From Shewanella violacea DSS12 (lineage in GTDB: Bacteria > Pseudomonadota > Gammaproteobacteria > Enterobacterales > Shewanellaceae): 64,000 nucleotides of DNA. Of this stretch, positions 19,776-28,446 are shown piece by piece; within the stretch, counting starts at the first letter, position 1, and each line of letters starts with the position of its first letter. The notes under the pieces are model-generated. The model worked only from the letters and a program-made list of their open reading frames with translations. It searched no databases and was not told where the DNA came from. The position numbers were made by a program, and so were the translations under genes. The DNA lies in assembly GCF_000091325.1 (NCBI RefSeq), contig NC_014012.1:2648824-2712823 (forward strand), read 5' to 3'.

Positions 19776-19860
19776 GGAGGGGTTCCCGAGTGGCCAAAGG
19801 GATCAGACTGTAAATCTGACGGCTCAGCCTTCGAAGGTTCGAATCCTTCTCCCTCCACCA
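19776..19860 (+). tRNA. tRNA-Tyr(GUA), copy 2 of 7
   Basis: Identical in sequence to copy 1; anticodon at 19810-19812. Its spacer from copy 1 is short (31 bp) and unrelated to the later spacers. Confidence 0.97.
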
Positions 19861-19952
19861 TCTTTATTTCACCGACTTTAGACATGTAAAAAGCTAATCT
19901 TATCTAGGGTTATTACTCACTCAAGAATAATATTAGTCAGAAGATAAAATGT

Positions 19953-20037
19953 GGAGGGGTTCCCGAGTGGCCAAAGGGATCAGACTGTAAATCTGACGGC
20001 TCAGCCTTCGAAGGTTCGAATCCTTCTCCCTCCACCA
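19953..20037 (+). tRNA. tRNA-Tyr(GUA), copy 3 of 7
   Basis: Identical to the other copies; anticodon at 19987-19989. The 92-bp spacer before it recurs unchanged before copy 4. Confidence 0.97.
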
Positions 20038-20129
20038 TCTTTATTTCACCGACTTTAGACATGTAAAAAGCTAATCTTATCTAGGGTTATTACTCACTCA
20101 AGAATAATATTAGTCAGAAGATAAAATGT

Positions 20130-20214
20130 GGAGGGGTTCCCGAGTGGCCAAAGGGATCAGACTGTAAATCTGACGGCTCAGCCTTCGAAGGTTCGAATCC
20201 TTCTCCCTCCACCA
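20130..20214 (+). tRNA. tRNA-Tyr(GUA), copy 4 of 7
   Basis: Identical to the other copies; anticodon at 20164-20166. Offset from copy 3 is exactly 177 bp, equal to the offset of copy 3 from copy 2. Confidence 0.97.
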
Positions 20215-20311
20215 TCTTTGCTTCACCTATGTTAGACAAGTACAAGTAAAAGCTAATCTTATCTAGGGTTATTACTCACTCTAGAACAATATTAGTCAGA
20301 AGATAAAATGT

Positions 20312-20396
20312 GGAGGGGTTCCCGAGTGGCCAAAGGGATCAGACTGTAAATCTGACGGCTCAGCCTTCGAAGGTTCGAATCCTTCTCCCTCCACCA
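20312..20396 (+). tRNA. tRNA-Tyr(GUA), copy 5 of 7
   Basis: Identical to the other copies; anticodon at 20346-20348. The spacer before it is a 97-bp diverged form of the earlier one. Confidence 0.97.
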
Positions 20397-20493
20397 TCTT
20401 TGCTTCACCTATGTTAGACAAGTACAAGTAAAAGCTAATCTTATCTAGGGTTATTACTCACTCTAGAACAATTTTAGTCAGAAGATAAAATGT

Positions 20494-20578
20494 GGAGGGG
20501 TTCCCGAGTGGCCAAAGGGATCAGACTGTAAATCTGACGGCTCAGCCTTCGAAGGTTCGAATCCTTCTCCCTCCACCA
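20494..20578 (+). tRNA. tRNA-Tyr(GUA), copy 6 of 7
   Basis: Identical to the other copies; anticodon at 20528-20530. The spacer before it matches the previous one almost base for base (182-bp period). Confidence 0.97.
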
Positions 20579-20676
20579 TCTTTGCTTCACCTATAGTTAG
20601 ACAAGTACAAGTAAAAGCTAATCTTATCCAGGGTTATAACTCACTCTTGAATGATATTAGTAGAAAAAGAAAATGT

Positions 20677-20761
20677 GGAGGGGTTCCCGAGTGGCCAAAG
20701 GGATCAGACTGTAAATCTGACGGCTCAGCCTTCGAAGGTTCGAATCCTTCTCCCTCCACCA
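20677..20761 (+). tRNA. tRNA-Tyr(GUA), copy 7 of 7
   Basis: Identical to the other copies; anticodon at 20711-20713. It is followed directly by a T5 tract (ACTTTTTCTG) that may end transcription; the 193 bp up to the next gene show nothing else. Confidence 0.97.
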
Positions 20762-20954
20762 CTTTTTCTGTATACAAGTAATCCCATCTATATCTGCCCT
20801 ATTTTCTCAGTTAGTTTTGTAAATTTCCCAATGTAAAACCCATATATTCTCTGTAAGTCTGTTACCCAGCCTCAAATTCAACTTTCACGATGAATTCAAT
20901 TTAGTTAATATCTGCTACATTCCTTTATATTCACCTTCAAATATCAGAGGCAGC

Positions 20955-22016
20955 ATGGCATCTTCTTGGGTAAATCAGGCAATCGCAATCATAGACGCTG
21001 ATTATCAGCGTAGCGCTGACACACATTTAATTAAGTTAGACCTTCCGCTACTTGCCGGGATCGACATTTATCTGAAAGATGAAAGTACTCATCCAACAGG
21101 AAGTTTGAAACATAGACTGGCTCGTTCACTCTTCCTTTATGCATTATGTAATGGTTGGATTAGTGAAGGGACCACAGTCATAGAATCCTCATCGGGGAGC
21201 ACGGCAATATCAGAAGCCTATTTCGCCCGACTATTAGGCTTACCCTTTATCGCTGTTATGCCTCGCACCACGGCAAAGAAGAAGGTGCAACAAATTGAGT
21301 TTTACGGTGGCAAGTGTCATTTTGTCGAACATTCCAATGAAATCTATGGGGAATCAGAACGTCTAGCCAGTGAATTGAAGGGCCATTACATGGATCAATT
21401 TACTTACGCTGAGCGGGCGACAGATTGGCGAGGCAATAACAATATTGCTAATTCTATCTTTGAGCAGATGACCAGAGAGCCCCACCCTATACCTAAGTGG
21501 ATTGTGATGAGCCCTGGAACTGGTGGCACATCGGCAACAATCGGGCGTTATATTCGTTATCAACAACTGGATACACAACTGTGTGTAGTGGATCCTGACA
21601 ACTCAGTTTTCTATGATTACTACACCAAGGGCGACAACTCGATCACCTTAGCCAGCGGCAGTAAGATTGAAGGCATTGGTAGACCGCGCGTCGAGCCTTC
21701 TTTCATACCTGGGGTTATCGATCATATGGAGAAGATACCTGATACCGCATCCGTGGCAACCATCTACTGGCTAGAGAAGCTTATCGGCCGTAAAGCCGGA
21801 GCATCGACCGGAACCAACCTATATGGTGTATTGCAGATAGCAGCCAGGATGCATGCTAAGGGCGAAACAGGCTCACTAGTCACTTTACTGTGCGATTCAG
21901 GAGAACGTTATCTGGACACTTACTATAACCCAGAGTGGATTAAAGAAAACATAGGCGATCTCAGCGAGTTTGAAAATAAACTCAAGAGTTTTGATGTCAC
22001 CGGCCAATTAACTTAG
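20955..22016 (+). CDS. PLP-dependent L-cysteine desulfhydrase, Cds1-like
   Basis: A 353-residue fold-type II PLP enzyme of the cysteine synthase/CBS superfamily. The PLP lysine lies in [10 protein letters not shown] (about residue 52), and the substrate loop is [12 protein letters not shown] (about 76-87). The cofactor-phosphate loop appears as [13 protein letters not shown]. Its wording is close to mycobacterial and fungal Cds1, which release sulfide, pyruvate and ammonia from cysteine. A cysteine-synthase role is less likely because the S-L-K-H-R-L-A signature is typical of the Cds1 branch. The start has GAGG upstream. The 3' coding end is repeated twice downstream (see repeat entry). Confidence 0.78.
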   Translation: MASSWVNQAIAIIDADYQRSADTHLIKLDLPLLAGIDIYLKDESTHPTGSLKHRLARSLFLYALCNGWISEGTTVIESSSGSTAISEAYFARLLGLPFIAVMPRTTAKKKVQQIEFYGGKCHFVEHSNEIYGESERLASELKGHYMDQFTYAERATDWRGNNNIANSIFEQMTREPHPIPKWIVMSPGTGGTSATIGRYIRYQQLDTQLCVVDPDNSVFYDYYTKGDNSITLASGSKIEGIGRPRVEPSFIPGVIDHMEKIPDTASVATIYWLEKLIGRKAGASTGTNLYGVLQIAARMHAKGETGSLVTLLCDSGERYLDTYYNPEWIKENIGDLSEFENKLKSFDVTGQLT

Positions 22017-22270
22017 ACGCCAAGTACTGTGATCCTGACTGTGAACCTGAGTAAGTTAAAGACAAGATAGGCGATCTCAGTGAGTGTGAAAATAAACTCA
22101 AGAGTTTTGATGTCATCGGCCAGCTAACTTAAGCACCAAATATTGCAAACTGAATGAGATTGGCTTGAATGAGCTTGAATGAGCTTGAATGAGCTTAAAA
22201 TAATATAGATGTTTTCGAGGAATTGGAGAACAGATTTAACAAGTTTGATGTGACATTGGTTAGCGCTTAA
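21921..22270 (+). repeat. Serial duplications of the Cds1-like gene 3' end
   Basis: The last about 100 bp of the gene (21921-22021) recur at 22037-22137 with an offset of 116 bp and few differences. The copy can still be read as a C-terminus but carries a TAA after PE. A third, more diverged copy at about 22202-22270 reads NIDVFEELENRFNKFDVT before its stop, against [18 protein letters not shown] in the gene. Between them is a 10-bp tandem repeat GAGCTTGAAT (22161-22196, about 3.6 units). This explains the whole gap up to queE apart from a 9-bp inverted repeat. Confidence 0.8.
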
Positions 22271-22300
22271 GTATCATGCAAGTTTGCGACCTAAGCGCTA
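22261..22300. terminator. Inverted repeat between the Cds1-like gene and queE
   Basis: TAGCGCTTA (22261-22269) and TAAGCGCTA (22292-22300) form a perfect 9-bp stem with a 22-nt loop just past the queE stop. No T tract is present on either strand, so terminator function is uncertain. Confidence 0.4.
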
Positions 22301-22308
22301 CGGCTAGA

Positions 22309-22977
22309 TTAATCTATATTGAGGTATTTATGAGTCTGTATCGATAAACGCCAGTTACGCTCGATACAGGTTTTCATCGCTAGCTCTGTTGCCCTTGGTT
22401 TCTGACTAATGGGCTGCAGGCAGATTGTTTTACCATCAAGTTCAATCCCCTCGAGCAATTCATCCAAATCATCAATATGTTTGGACGTGGCTACCGGGTG
22501 CTTAATTTCATCTGCTCGCTCCAGTGCCTGGGTCAATACTGCCATACCCGCTTTCATATTGACCTTAGGTGACACAGTGACCCAAGTCTTATCTGAACAG
22601 ATAACCTCAAATGTACCACTGGTTTCAATTTGAGTTGCGTAACCTTGGCTATTTAACTGTGATGTTAATTCTGTCAGATCATGGATACATGGCTCTCCGC
22701 CTGTGATCACCACATGATTCGCACTGAAGCCTTTGCGTATAAAAGAGTTAATAAGTGCTTCAGCGGTCAACTCGGACCAACGACCTATCTCTCCATCAAC
22801 CTGTATCACCAGCTCTGGGGCGACTCGATTTTTCTCAAGCACATCCCATGTATGCTTAGTATCACACCATGAACATCCAACCGGGCATCCTTGAAGTCTT
22901 ACAAAGATAGCGGGTACGCCGGTAAAAAAACCTTCCCCTTGGATGGTCTCAAAAACTTCATTAACTGGATACTTCAT
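22309..22977 (-). CDS. queE: 7-carboxy-7-deazaguanine synthase
   Basis: A 222-residue radical SAM enzyme that contracts 6-carboxytetrahydropterin to 7-carboxy-7-deazaguanine on the way to queuosine. The cluster motif CPVGCSWCDTKHTW (Cx3Cx2C) lies at about residues 31-44, and VITGGEPCIH follows at about 93-102. FETIQGEGFFTGVPAIFVR is the typical QueE opening. Length fits the Gram-negative group. It is divergent from queC, the next enzyme of the same pathway, across 168 bp. Confidence 0.95.
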   Translation of the reverse strand: MKYPVNEVFETIQGEGFFTGVPAIFVRLQGCPVGCSWCDTKHTWDVLEKNRVAPELVIQVDGEIGRWSELTAEALINSFIRKGFSANHVVITGGEPCIHDLTELTSQLNSQGYATQIETSGTFEVICSDKTWVTVSPKVNMKAGMAVLTQALERADEIKHPVATSKHIDDLDELLEGIELDGKTICLQPISQKPRATELAMKTCIERNWRLSIQTHKYLNID

Positions 22978-23145
22978 GGTCTACCTCTACAAGGATGGGC
23001 GGCATTTATAGTGTATTTTGGCTGTACAGGCAAGCTTTAACATCACTCAATAGCCAGTAAAAAGTCGATACTGATACAAGTGGTATTATACAAGCGAGAG
23101 ACTGTCAGTTAAAATGGCGACAATTTAAATACTTTAGTGGTCAAT

Positions 23146-23832
23146 ATGTCAAAAGCAGTCGTCGTTTTTAGTGGTGGACAAGATTCAACTACCTGTTTAA
23201 TTCAGGCACTCGAGCAATATGATGAGGTCCACGGTATCACCTTCGATTATGGACAACGCCATAGCCAGGAAATTGAAGTCGCTAAGGACTTAGGTAAGCG
23301 CCTTGGTTTAGCGAGTCATAAGGTTCTCGATGTGACCATGTTAAACGAGTTAGCCATTTCGGCACTCACCCGCGACGATATTCCTGTGTCAAATACCCTT
23401 ATGGACAATGGATTACCCAATACTTTTGTACCAGGGCGTAATATCTTGTTTCTTACCTTAGCCGGAATTTTTGCCTATCAGCTGGGTGCAGAGGCCGTGA
23501 TCACCGGAGTATGTGAAACTGACTATTCAGGTTATCCCGATTGCCGTAATGATTTTGTCAAAGCTATGGCATCGGCATTAGTTCAGGGAATGGACATAGA
23601 GCTTGAGTTGGTTACGCCTTTGATGTGGTTAAATAAAGCTGAAACCTGGGCCCTTGCCGACAAGTATAATTGCTTAGCCTTAGTCCGAGATGAGACCTTA
23701 ACCTGTTATAACAATATCCTAGGTTCTGGCTGTGGTACCTGCCCTGCTTGCCTGTTAAGACAAACTGGTCTAGATGACTACTTAAGCAACAAAACTCAAG
23801 TACAGTTTGATTTAGCCGCAAAAACAGCTTAA
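23146..23832 (+). CDS. queC: 7-cyano-7-deazaguanine (preQ0) synthase
   Basis: A 228-residue ATP-dependent enzyme converting 7-carboxy-7-deazaguanine to preQ0 using ammonia. The PP-loop [10 protein letters not shown] lies near the N-terminus (about 8-17), and the zinc cysteines lie in [13 protein letters not shown] near the C-terminus. I took the ATG at 23146; an in-frame GTG 9 nt upstream is possible but is not the family start. The next gene follows after 5 bp, so the two are probably co-transcribed. Confidence 0.95.
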   Translation: MSKAVVVFSGGQDSTTCLIQALEQYDEVHGITFDYGQRHSQEIEVAKDLGKRLGLASHKVLDVTMLNELAISALTRDDIPVSNTLMDNGLPNTFVPGRNILFLTLAGIFAYQLGAEAVITGVCETDYSGYPDCRNDFVKAMASALVQGMDIELELVTPLMWLNKAETWALADKYNCLALVRDETLTCYNNILGSGCGTCPACLLRQTGLDDYLSNKTQVQFDLAAKTA

Positions 23833-23837
23833 TAAGG

Positions 23838-24455
23838 ATGCCACTTATTACCTCCGCAACAATCAAGCGATGGCTATCATCGAGCTATAGCTTAGTGACA
23901 CTGGTTACTATTCTATGCATAGGACTCTATTGCTTAAATCTTGCAGACACCTTAGCTTACAGAAGACTAGAAATAGGTGATGGTGAGTATTGGCGGCTAC
24001 TGACTGGCAATTTACTGCATACTAATGCCTGGCATTTACTCATGAATCTGGCTGGGCTCTGGGTGATAGTGCTGCTCCACCACACGCATTATCGTTTACT
24101 GCTTTTCACCTTGCTCTTCGGGCTCTGTTGTCTGCTTCAAGGTATAGGTTTATACCTGTTTTACCCAGGTTTGATCGGATATGTTGGCCTGAGTGGAATG
24201 CTCCATGGATTGTTCACCTACGGCGCAATAAAAGACATCACCACAGGATTAAAATCAGGTTATCTACTGCTTGTTGGTGTCATCATCAAAGTTGCCAATG
24301 AGCAGATTTATGGTGCCAGTCAGGAAGTCTCTGAGATGATAGGGGCGAGAGTCGCAACTGAAGCCCATCTTGTCGGCGTTATCAGTGGCATAATAATCTT
24401 CATAATGATTTACGCTGTTAGCGCTTGGTCTAGGTTACGAGTCGACACACGGTAG
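23838..24455 (+). CDS. rrtA: Rhombosortase (rhomboid-type GlyGly-CTERM protease)
   Basis: A 205-residue multi-pass membrane protein of the rhomboid superfamily. Catalytic features are the serine in GLSGMLHG (about residues 117-124) and a late histidine in AHLVGVISG; an NLLHTNAWHLLMNLAG block supplies the conserved His and Asn in the second membrane segment. The GLSGxLHG form is typical of rhombosortases, which process proteins carrying a C-terminal GlyGly-CTERM signal for surface release through type II secretion. I saw no GlyGly-CTERM protein in this window, so its substrates are elsewhere. It follows queC by 5 bp. Confidence 0.82.
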   Translation: MPLITSATIKRWLSSSYSLVTLVTILCIGLYCLNLADTLAYRRLEIGDGEYWRLLTGNLLHTNAWHLLMNLAGLWVIVLLHHTHYRLLLFTLLFGLCCLLQGIGLYLFYPGLIGYVGLSGMLHGLFTYGAIKDITTGLKSGYLLLVGVIIKVANEQIYGASQEVSEMIGARVATEAHLVGVISGIIIFIMIYAVSAWSRLRVDTR

Positions 24456-24489
24456 ACAAGGCGGCAGATAAACTGCATAGAATGGATTT

Positions 24490-24526
24490 CAAAGAAAGCA
24501 GCAAGACGGATAAATGTCTTGCTGCT
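24490..24526 (-). terminator. Intrinsic terminator of uvrB
   Basis: A perfect 11-bp stem (AGCAGCAAGAC / GTCTTGCTGCT, 8-nt loop). On the minus strand it is followed by TTTCTTT, about 30 bp past the uvrB stop. Confidence 0.8.
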
Positions 24527-24558
24527 GTCAAATTACGCTGCAATCAACACATCTCTTT

Positions 24559-26574
24559 TTACGCTTTAATAAATGCATCTCTGAGCTTCAATACCTGATC
24601 CCTTACCGCCGCAGCCTGTTCAAACTCTAAGTTTTTAGCATGTTCGTGCATCTGCTTCTCCAGTGCATCAATTTGATGACTTAAACTTGCCGCATCCTGG
24701 ACGACATATTTAGCCCTGTTTTGTGCAACGTTAAGACTGGAGTAATCACCTAAGATGCCTTTATCTCTCTCACCCACATCCATAACATCGGTAATTTTTT
24801 TCACGACGCCTTTAGGCGTAATACCGTTATCGAGATTATATTGATGCTGCATCTTGCGGCGTCGATCCGTTTCCCCCATAGCTGCCGCCATGGATTTAGT
24901 GATGCGGTCGGCATACAAGATCACCTTGCCATTAATATTTCGGGCTGCGCGGCCCATAGTTTGAATTAACGAGCGTTCGGAGCGTAAAAACCCCTCTTTA
25001 TCAGCATCTAGAATACACACCAGTGATACTTCCGGCATATCCAAGCCTTCACGGAGTAAGTTAATGCCTACCAGCACATCGAAGACCCCCAAACGAAGAT
25101 CACGAATAATCTCTACTCTTTCAACCGTATCGATATCTGAATGCAGATACCTTACCTTGATCCCATGCTCATCAAGATATTCACTTAAGTCTTCCGACAT
25201 GCGTTTTGTTAACGTAGTTACCAAGACTCGCTCATCGACCTTAATCCTTTTACCTATTTCAGAGAGCAGATCATCGACCTGTGTCCCCACGGGTCTGACT
25301 TCGACTTCAGGATCCAGTAAGCCAGTAGGCCTTACCACTTGCTCAGCAATTTCTCCATCGCATTTATCGATCTCATATTGACTCGGAGTTGCGGAGACAA
25401 AAATAGTTTGCGGCATCAAATCTTCGAACTCTTCAAATTTGAGAGGACGGTTATCCAGTGCAGAAGGCAGACGAAAGCCATATTCCACTAGGTTAGACTT
25501 TCTGGAGCGGTCACCTTTATACATGGCACCGATTTGAGGCACAGTGACATGAGATTCATCTATGATCAGCAAGCCATCATCGGGCAAATAGTCCAGCAGT
25601 GTCGGTGGGCCCTCTCCTGTGGCTCTACCGGATAGGTATCGTGAATAGTTTTCAATACCTGAGCAGTAACCTAACTCCACCATCATTTCTAAGTCATATT
25701 GAACTCGCTCAGATATACGTTGGGCTTCGATCAATTTATTATTGTCCAGCAATTGCTGCTTACGTTCTCGCAGCTCTACTTTTATCTCTTCAGTAGCTGC
25801 AATAATTTTCTCTCTGGGAGTGACATAGTGACTCTTGGGATACACACTTATCCGGGCGATACGCTTTATAATATGCCCAGTTAACGGATCGAACAGGCTT
25901 AACCGCTCAATCTCATCATCAAAAAGCTCAACACGAATCGCATTCTTGTCTGAATCTGCAGGAAATATGTCAATCACTTCGCCTCGGACTCGAAAAGTAC
26001 CACGATCTAACGCTATATCGTTCCGTTTGTATTGGAGTTCACTGAGACGTATGAGAATATCCCTTTGCCCCATGAAATCACCTACCCTAAGGTGCAGCAA
26101 CATCTTCAAATAAGACTCGGGGTCTCCTAAGCCATAAATTGCAGATACCGAGGCGATTAACACCACATCCTTTCTTTCGAGGAGTGCTTTTGTGGCTGAT
26201 AGACGCATCTGCTCGATATGTGCATTCACCGATGCATCTTTCTCTATGAAAGTATTGGTGGAGGGAACGTATGCCTCGGGTTGATAATAATCATAGTAAG
26301 AAACAAAATATTCTACAGCGTTGTGAGGGAAAAACTCTTTCATCTCACCGTATAGCTGGGCCGCCAAGGTTTTGTTGGGGGCCATTATGATAGTCGGCCT
26401 GCCCATCTTCTTGATAACATTCGCAATGGTGAATGTTTTACCTGAGCCTGTAACCCCGAGTAAAGTCTGAGTCGCAAGGCCTGATTCAATGCCATCAACC
26501 AACTTAGCTATCGCCTTAGGTTGATCGCCTGCAGGCGAATAATCTGATTCCAGCCGAAATATTGATTCTGTCAC
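24559..26574 (-). CDS. uvrB: Excinuclease ABC subunit B
   Basis: A 671-residue DNA-damage-recognition helicase of nucleotide excision repair, partner of UvrA and UvrC. Walker A is [10 protein letters not shown] (about 40-49); the beta-hairpin [12 protein letters not shown] follows at about 92-103; DESH is the Walker B box; and the C-terminal UVR domain ([20 protein letters not shown]) that contacts UvrC is present. Length equals E. coli UvrB (673). No SOS (LexA) box of the CTGT-N8-ACAG type was seen in the 250 bp upstream. Confidence 0.97.
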   Translation of the reverse strand: MTESIFRLESDYSPAGDQPKAIAKLVDGIESGLATQTLLGVTGSGKTFTIANVIKKMGRPTIIMAPNKTLAAQLYGEMKEFFPHNAVEYFVSYYDYYQPEAYVPSTNTFIEKDASVNAHIEQMRLSATKALLERKDVVLIASVSAIYGLGDPESYLKMLLHLRVGDFMGQRDILIRLSELQYKRNDIALDRGTFRVRGEVIDIFPADSDKNAIRVELFDDEIERLSLFDPLTGHIIKRIARISVYPKSHYVTPREKIIAATEEIKVELRERKQQLLDNNKLIEAQRISERVQYDLEMMVELGYCSGIENYSRYLSGRATGEGPPTLLDYLPDDGLLIIDESHVTVPQIGAMYKGDRSRKSNLVEYGFRLPSALDNRPLKFEEFEDLMPQTIFVSATPSQYEIDKCDGEIAEQVVRPTGLLDPEVEVRPVGTQVDDLLSEIGKRIKVDERVLVTTLTKRMSEDLSEYLDEHGIKVRYLHSDIDTVERVEIIRDLRLGVFDVLVGINLLREGLDMPEVSLVCILDADKEGFLRSERSLIQTMGRAARNINGKVILYADRITKSMAAAMGETDRRRKMQHQYNLDNGITPKGVVKKITDVMDVGERDKGILGDYSSLNVAQNRAKYVVQDAASLSHQIDALEKQMHEHAKNLEFEQAAAVRDQVLKLRDAFIKA

Positions 26575-27586
26575 TAACCGAGTTCCTTTTTTAAGCAGCG
26601 CAGTATTTTAAACCAATTAAGGGACTCGTGTGAATAAAGATGAGATATATTTATTTCAGTCGAAATAAATTGGAACAATAATGAGATAACGGACACTTTA
26701 ATCCCCAGAGACTCATTATTTGCACTAAAGCATTAGCAGAAAATAATGACATTTCCATTTATTTTTTATGAAATTTTAAAACATACATTAAAAACAGTAG
26801 AAAAGATTAATACTTAAGCGAGTTTTTAATCAAACTGCCGAATTAATTCACAACAGAATCTGTCCTTGTACTTACATTTTAGCTAGGGTGCACCCCGGCC
26901 TACTAATAAATACTTGCAATTACTATGAGTATGTTTTGAAAGGAGTTTATTCAAGGGTTATTTTTTTGACGATTTTAAGTTCAACCCGCTATTCATCAGG
27001 CTTTGAAACACATTTCAATAGTTAACCCACAGGCTTATCCACAGATTTAGTGGATAACTCAACCCAGCCCATACCCTGCGGGGGTTTAACAGATTTTGAT
27101 GAAAGCGACTTTTAAAAGGCTTTTGATGTAATTTTGCTACATATGTAAGTCAGTATCATATACCAAGACTATTATCTGAATATTAATCTGAGCTCGATGA
27201 CACTATTGTCTGCTTTTATCATAAGAGAAGATAACTCCTTATCCGAACTCTTTCACTCCCCACCTCTAACATTGTCTCAACTTATAAAAATCAGCTACAG
27301 ATTCATTCTTATTGGCAGGTTAAAGAGCTAATGAGTAAATTCAGGCCATTTATTTGGCCTAAAACAAATTAATAACTCAGTAAAAACATGGAACCTAACA
27401 TTAAACCGTTTTTTGTCAGTTTAAAAATCGTTCATCCAAGCAGCAATATGAGCAATTCCACGTCAGGACGAACATTAGATGAGCACTTAACAGCATAATT
27501 ACACTTTTTTTTCTTCTCTGAGTTGACTCATCAGCAAGAGCGATTTAATATGCGCTCCGTCTTCAACGACGAGTAGCTTTAACGTT
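26575..27586. other. About 1 kb non-coding region upstream of the tRNA-Asn array
   Basis: No plausible reading frame was found on either strand. Noted elements: a DnaA box TTATCCACA (27035-27043) facing AGTGGATAA (27049-27057), which together form a perfect 8-bp inverted repeat TTATCCAC/GTGGATAA; the palindrome GGGTGCACCC (26886-26895); a small hairpin AGGCCA/TGGCCT (27343-27360); and the tRNA promoter near the end. Most of the rest is AT-rich. An unannotated small RNA is possible but not demonstrated. Confidence 0.5.
27523..27551 (+). promoter_or_regulatory. Promoter of the tRNA-Asn array
   Basis: TTGACT (27523-27528) and TAATAT (27546-27551) are 17 bp apart, followed by a GC-rich discriminator GCGCTCCG. 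It lies 35 bp before the first tRNA. Confidence 0.75.
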
Positions 27587-27662
27587 TCCCCTGTAGTTCA
27601 GTTGGTAGAACGGCGGACTGTTAATCCGTATGTCACTGGTTCGAGTCCAGTCCGGGGAGCCA
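27587..27662 (+). tRNA. tRNA-Asn(GUU), copy 1 of 7
   Basis: A 76-nt tRNA with encoded CCA; anticodon GTT at 27620-27622. Acceptor TCCCCTG pairs with the CGGGGA 3' strand, and the T arm holds GGTTCGAGTCC. The body closely follows E. coli tRNA-Asn. Confidence 0.97.
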
Positions 27663-27708
27663 AAGTTATTTAAATTGAAGACAATCAGAAAGTTTCTGGT
27701 TAAAATAT

Positions 27709-27784
27709 TCCCCTGTAGTTCAGTTGGTAGAACGGCGGACTGTTAATCCGTATGTCACTGGTTCGAGTCCAGTCCGGGGAGCCA
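27709..27784 (+). tRNA. tRNA-Asn(GUU), copy 2 of 7
   Basis: Identical to copy 1; anticodon at 27742-27744. The 46-bp spacer before it is the longest of the array. Confidence 0.97.
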
Positions 27785-27819
27785 TTTTAATAGAACACTG
27801 ATTTGAATGAAAACGCGAT

Positions 27820-27895
27820 TCCCCTGTAGTTCAGTTGGTAGAACGGCGGACTGTTAATCCGTATGTCACTGGTTCGAGTCCAGTCCGGGGAGCCA
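27820..27895 (+). tRNA. tRNA-Asn(GUU), copy 3 of 7
   Basis: Identical to copy 1; anticodon at 27853-27855. From this copy on, the tRNA is preceded by a CGAT box (copies 3 and 7) or GCGAT box (copies 3-6). Confidence 0.97.
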
Positions 27896-27923
27896 TTCAT
27901 TCAAGAAAATTATTTAAAGCGAT

Positions 27924-27999
27924 TCCCCTGTAGTTCAGTTGGTAGAACGGCGGACTGTTAATCCGTATGTCACTGGTTCGAGTCCAGTCCGGGGAGCCA
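27924..27999 (+). tRNA. tRNA-Asn(GUU), copy 4 of 7
   Basis: Identical to copy 1; anticodon at 27957-27959. Spacer before it is 28 bp and ends TTAAAGCGAT. Confidence 0.97.
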
Positions 28000-28035
28000 T
28001 TTAAATTAAGTTATAAGTACCATGTTTAAAGCGAT

Positions 28036-28111
28036 TCCCCTGTAGTTCAGTTGGTAGAACGGCGGACTGTTAATCCGTATGTCACTGGTTCGAGTCCAGT
28101 CCGGGGAGCCA
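28036..28111 (+). tRNA. tRNA-Asn(GUU), copy 5 of 7
   Basis: Identical to copy 1; anticodon at 28069-28071. Spacer begins TTTAAATTAAGT, as does the one after it, pointing to unit duplication. Confidence 0.97.
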
Positions 28112-28148
28112 TTTAAATTAAGTAGTTTAGTTCCAAGATTAAAGCGAT

Positions 28149-28224
28149 TCCCCTGTAGTTCAGTTGGTAGAACGGCGGACTGTTAATCCGTATGTCACTG
28201 GTTCGAGTCCAGTCCGGGGAGCCA
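28149..28224 (+). tRNA. tRNA-Asn(GUU), copy 6 of 7
   Basis: Identical to copy 1; anticodon at 28182-28184. Spacer is similar to that of copy 5. Confidence 0.97.
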
Positions 28225-28256
28225 TTTTAAGCGTAATATGTAAAAAGAAAAACGAT

Positions 28257-28332
28257 TCCCCTGTAGTTCAGTTGGTAGAACGGCGGACTGTTAATCCGTA
28301 TGTCACTGGTTCGAGTCCAGTCCGGGGAGCCA
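28257..28332 (+). tRNA. tRNA-Asn(GUU), copy 7 of 7
   Basis: Identical to copy 1; anticodon at 28290-28292. It is followed at once by TCTTTTTC, a likely stop for the array transcript. Confidence 0.97.
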
Positions 28333-28446
28333 TCTTTTTCACCCTTTCTTAACAAGCCCTTTCTATTTATACTCATTTAAGTTTAGAATAACGTTCAGAA
28401 TTTACTAGAATAATACATGTATTCTATCTTGGCGAACGGAACTCCT

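Noticed and set aside
19660..20761. Regularly spaced identical repeats resembling a CRISPR array
   Set aside because: Each 85-bp repeat folds as a complete tRNA-Tyr with anticodon and CCA, and the spacers are themselves duplicated.
19625..20836. Open frames running through the tRNA-Tyr copies, with similar peptide in each
   Set aside because: They only reflect translation of the repeated tRNA sequence; the same holds for the frame at 28164-28352 in the tRNA-Asn array.
22037..22137. Separate small gene after the Cds1-like gene
   Set aside because: It is a copy of that gene's 3' end with an in-frame stop and no start or ribosome binding site.
26575..26830. SOS (LexA) box upstream of uvrB
   Set aside because: No CTGT-N8-ACAG or close variant was found near the start.
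26575..27586. Chromosome replication origin
   Set aside because: Only two DnaA-type boxes are present and no dnaA, dnaN, mnmG or AT-rich 13-mer cluster is nearby.
27587..28332. Repeat-spacer array resembling CRISPR
   Set aside because: The 76-bp repeats are intact tRNA-Asn genes.
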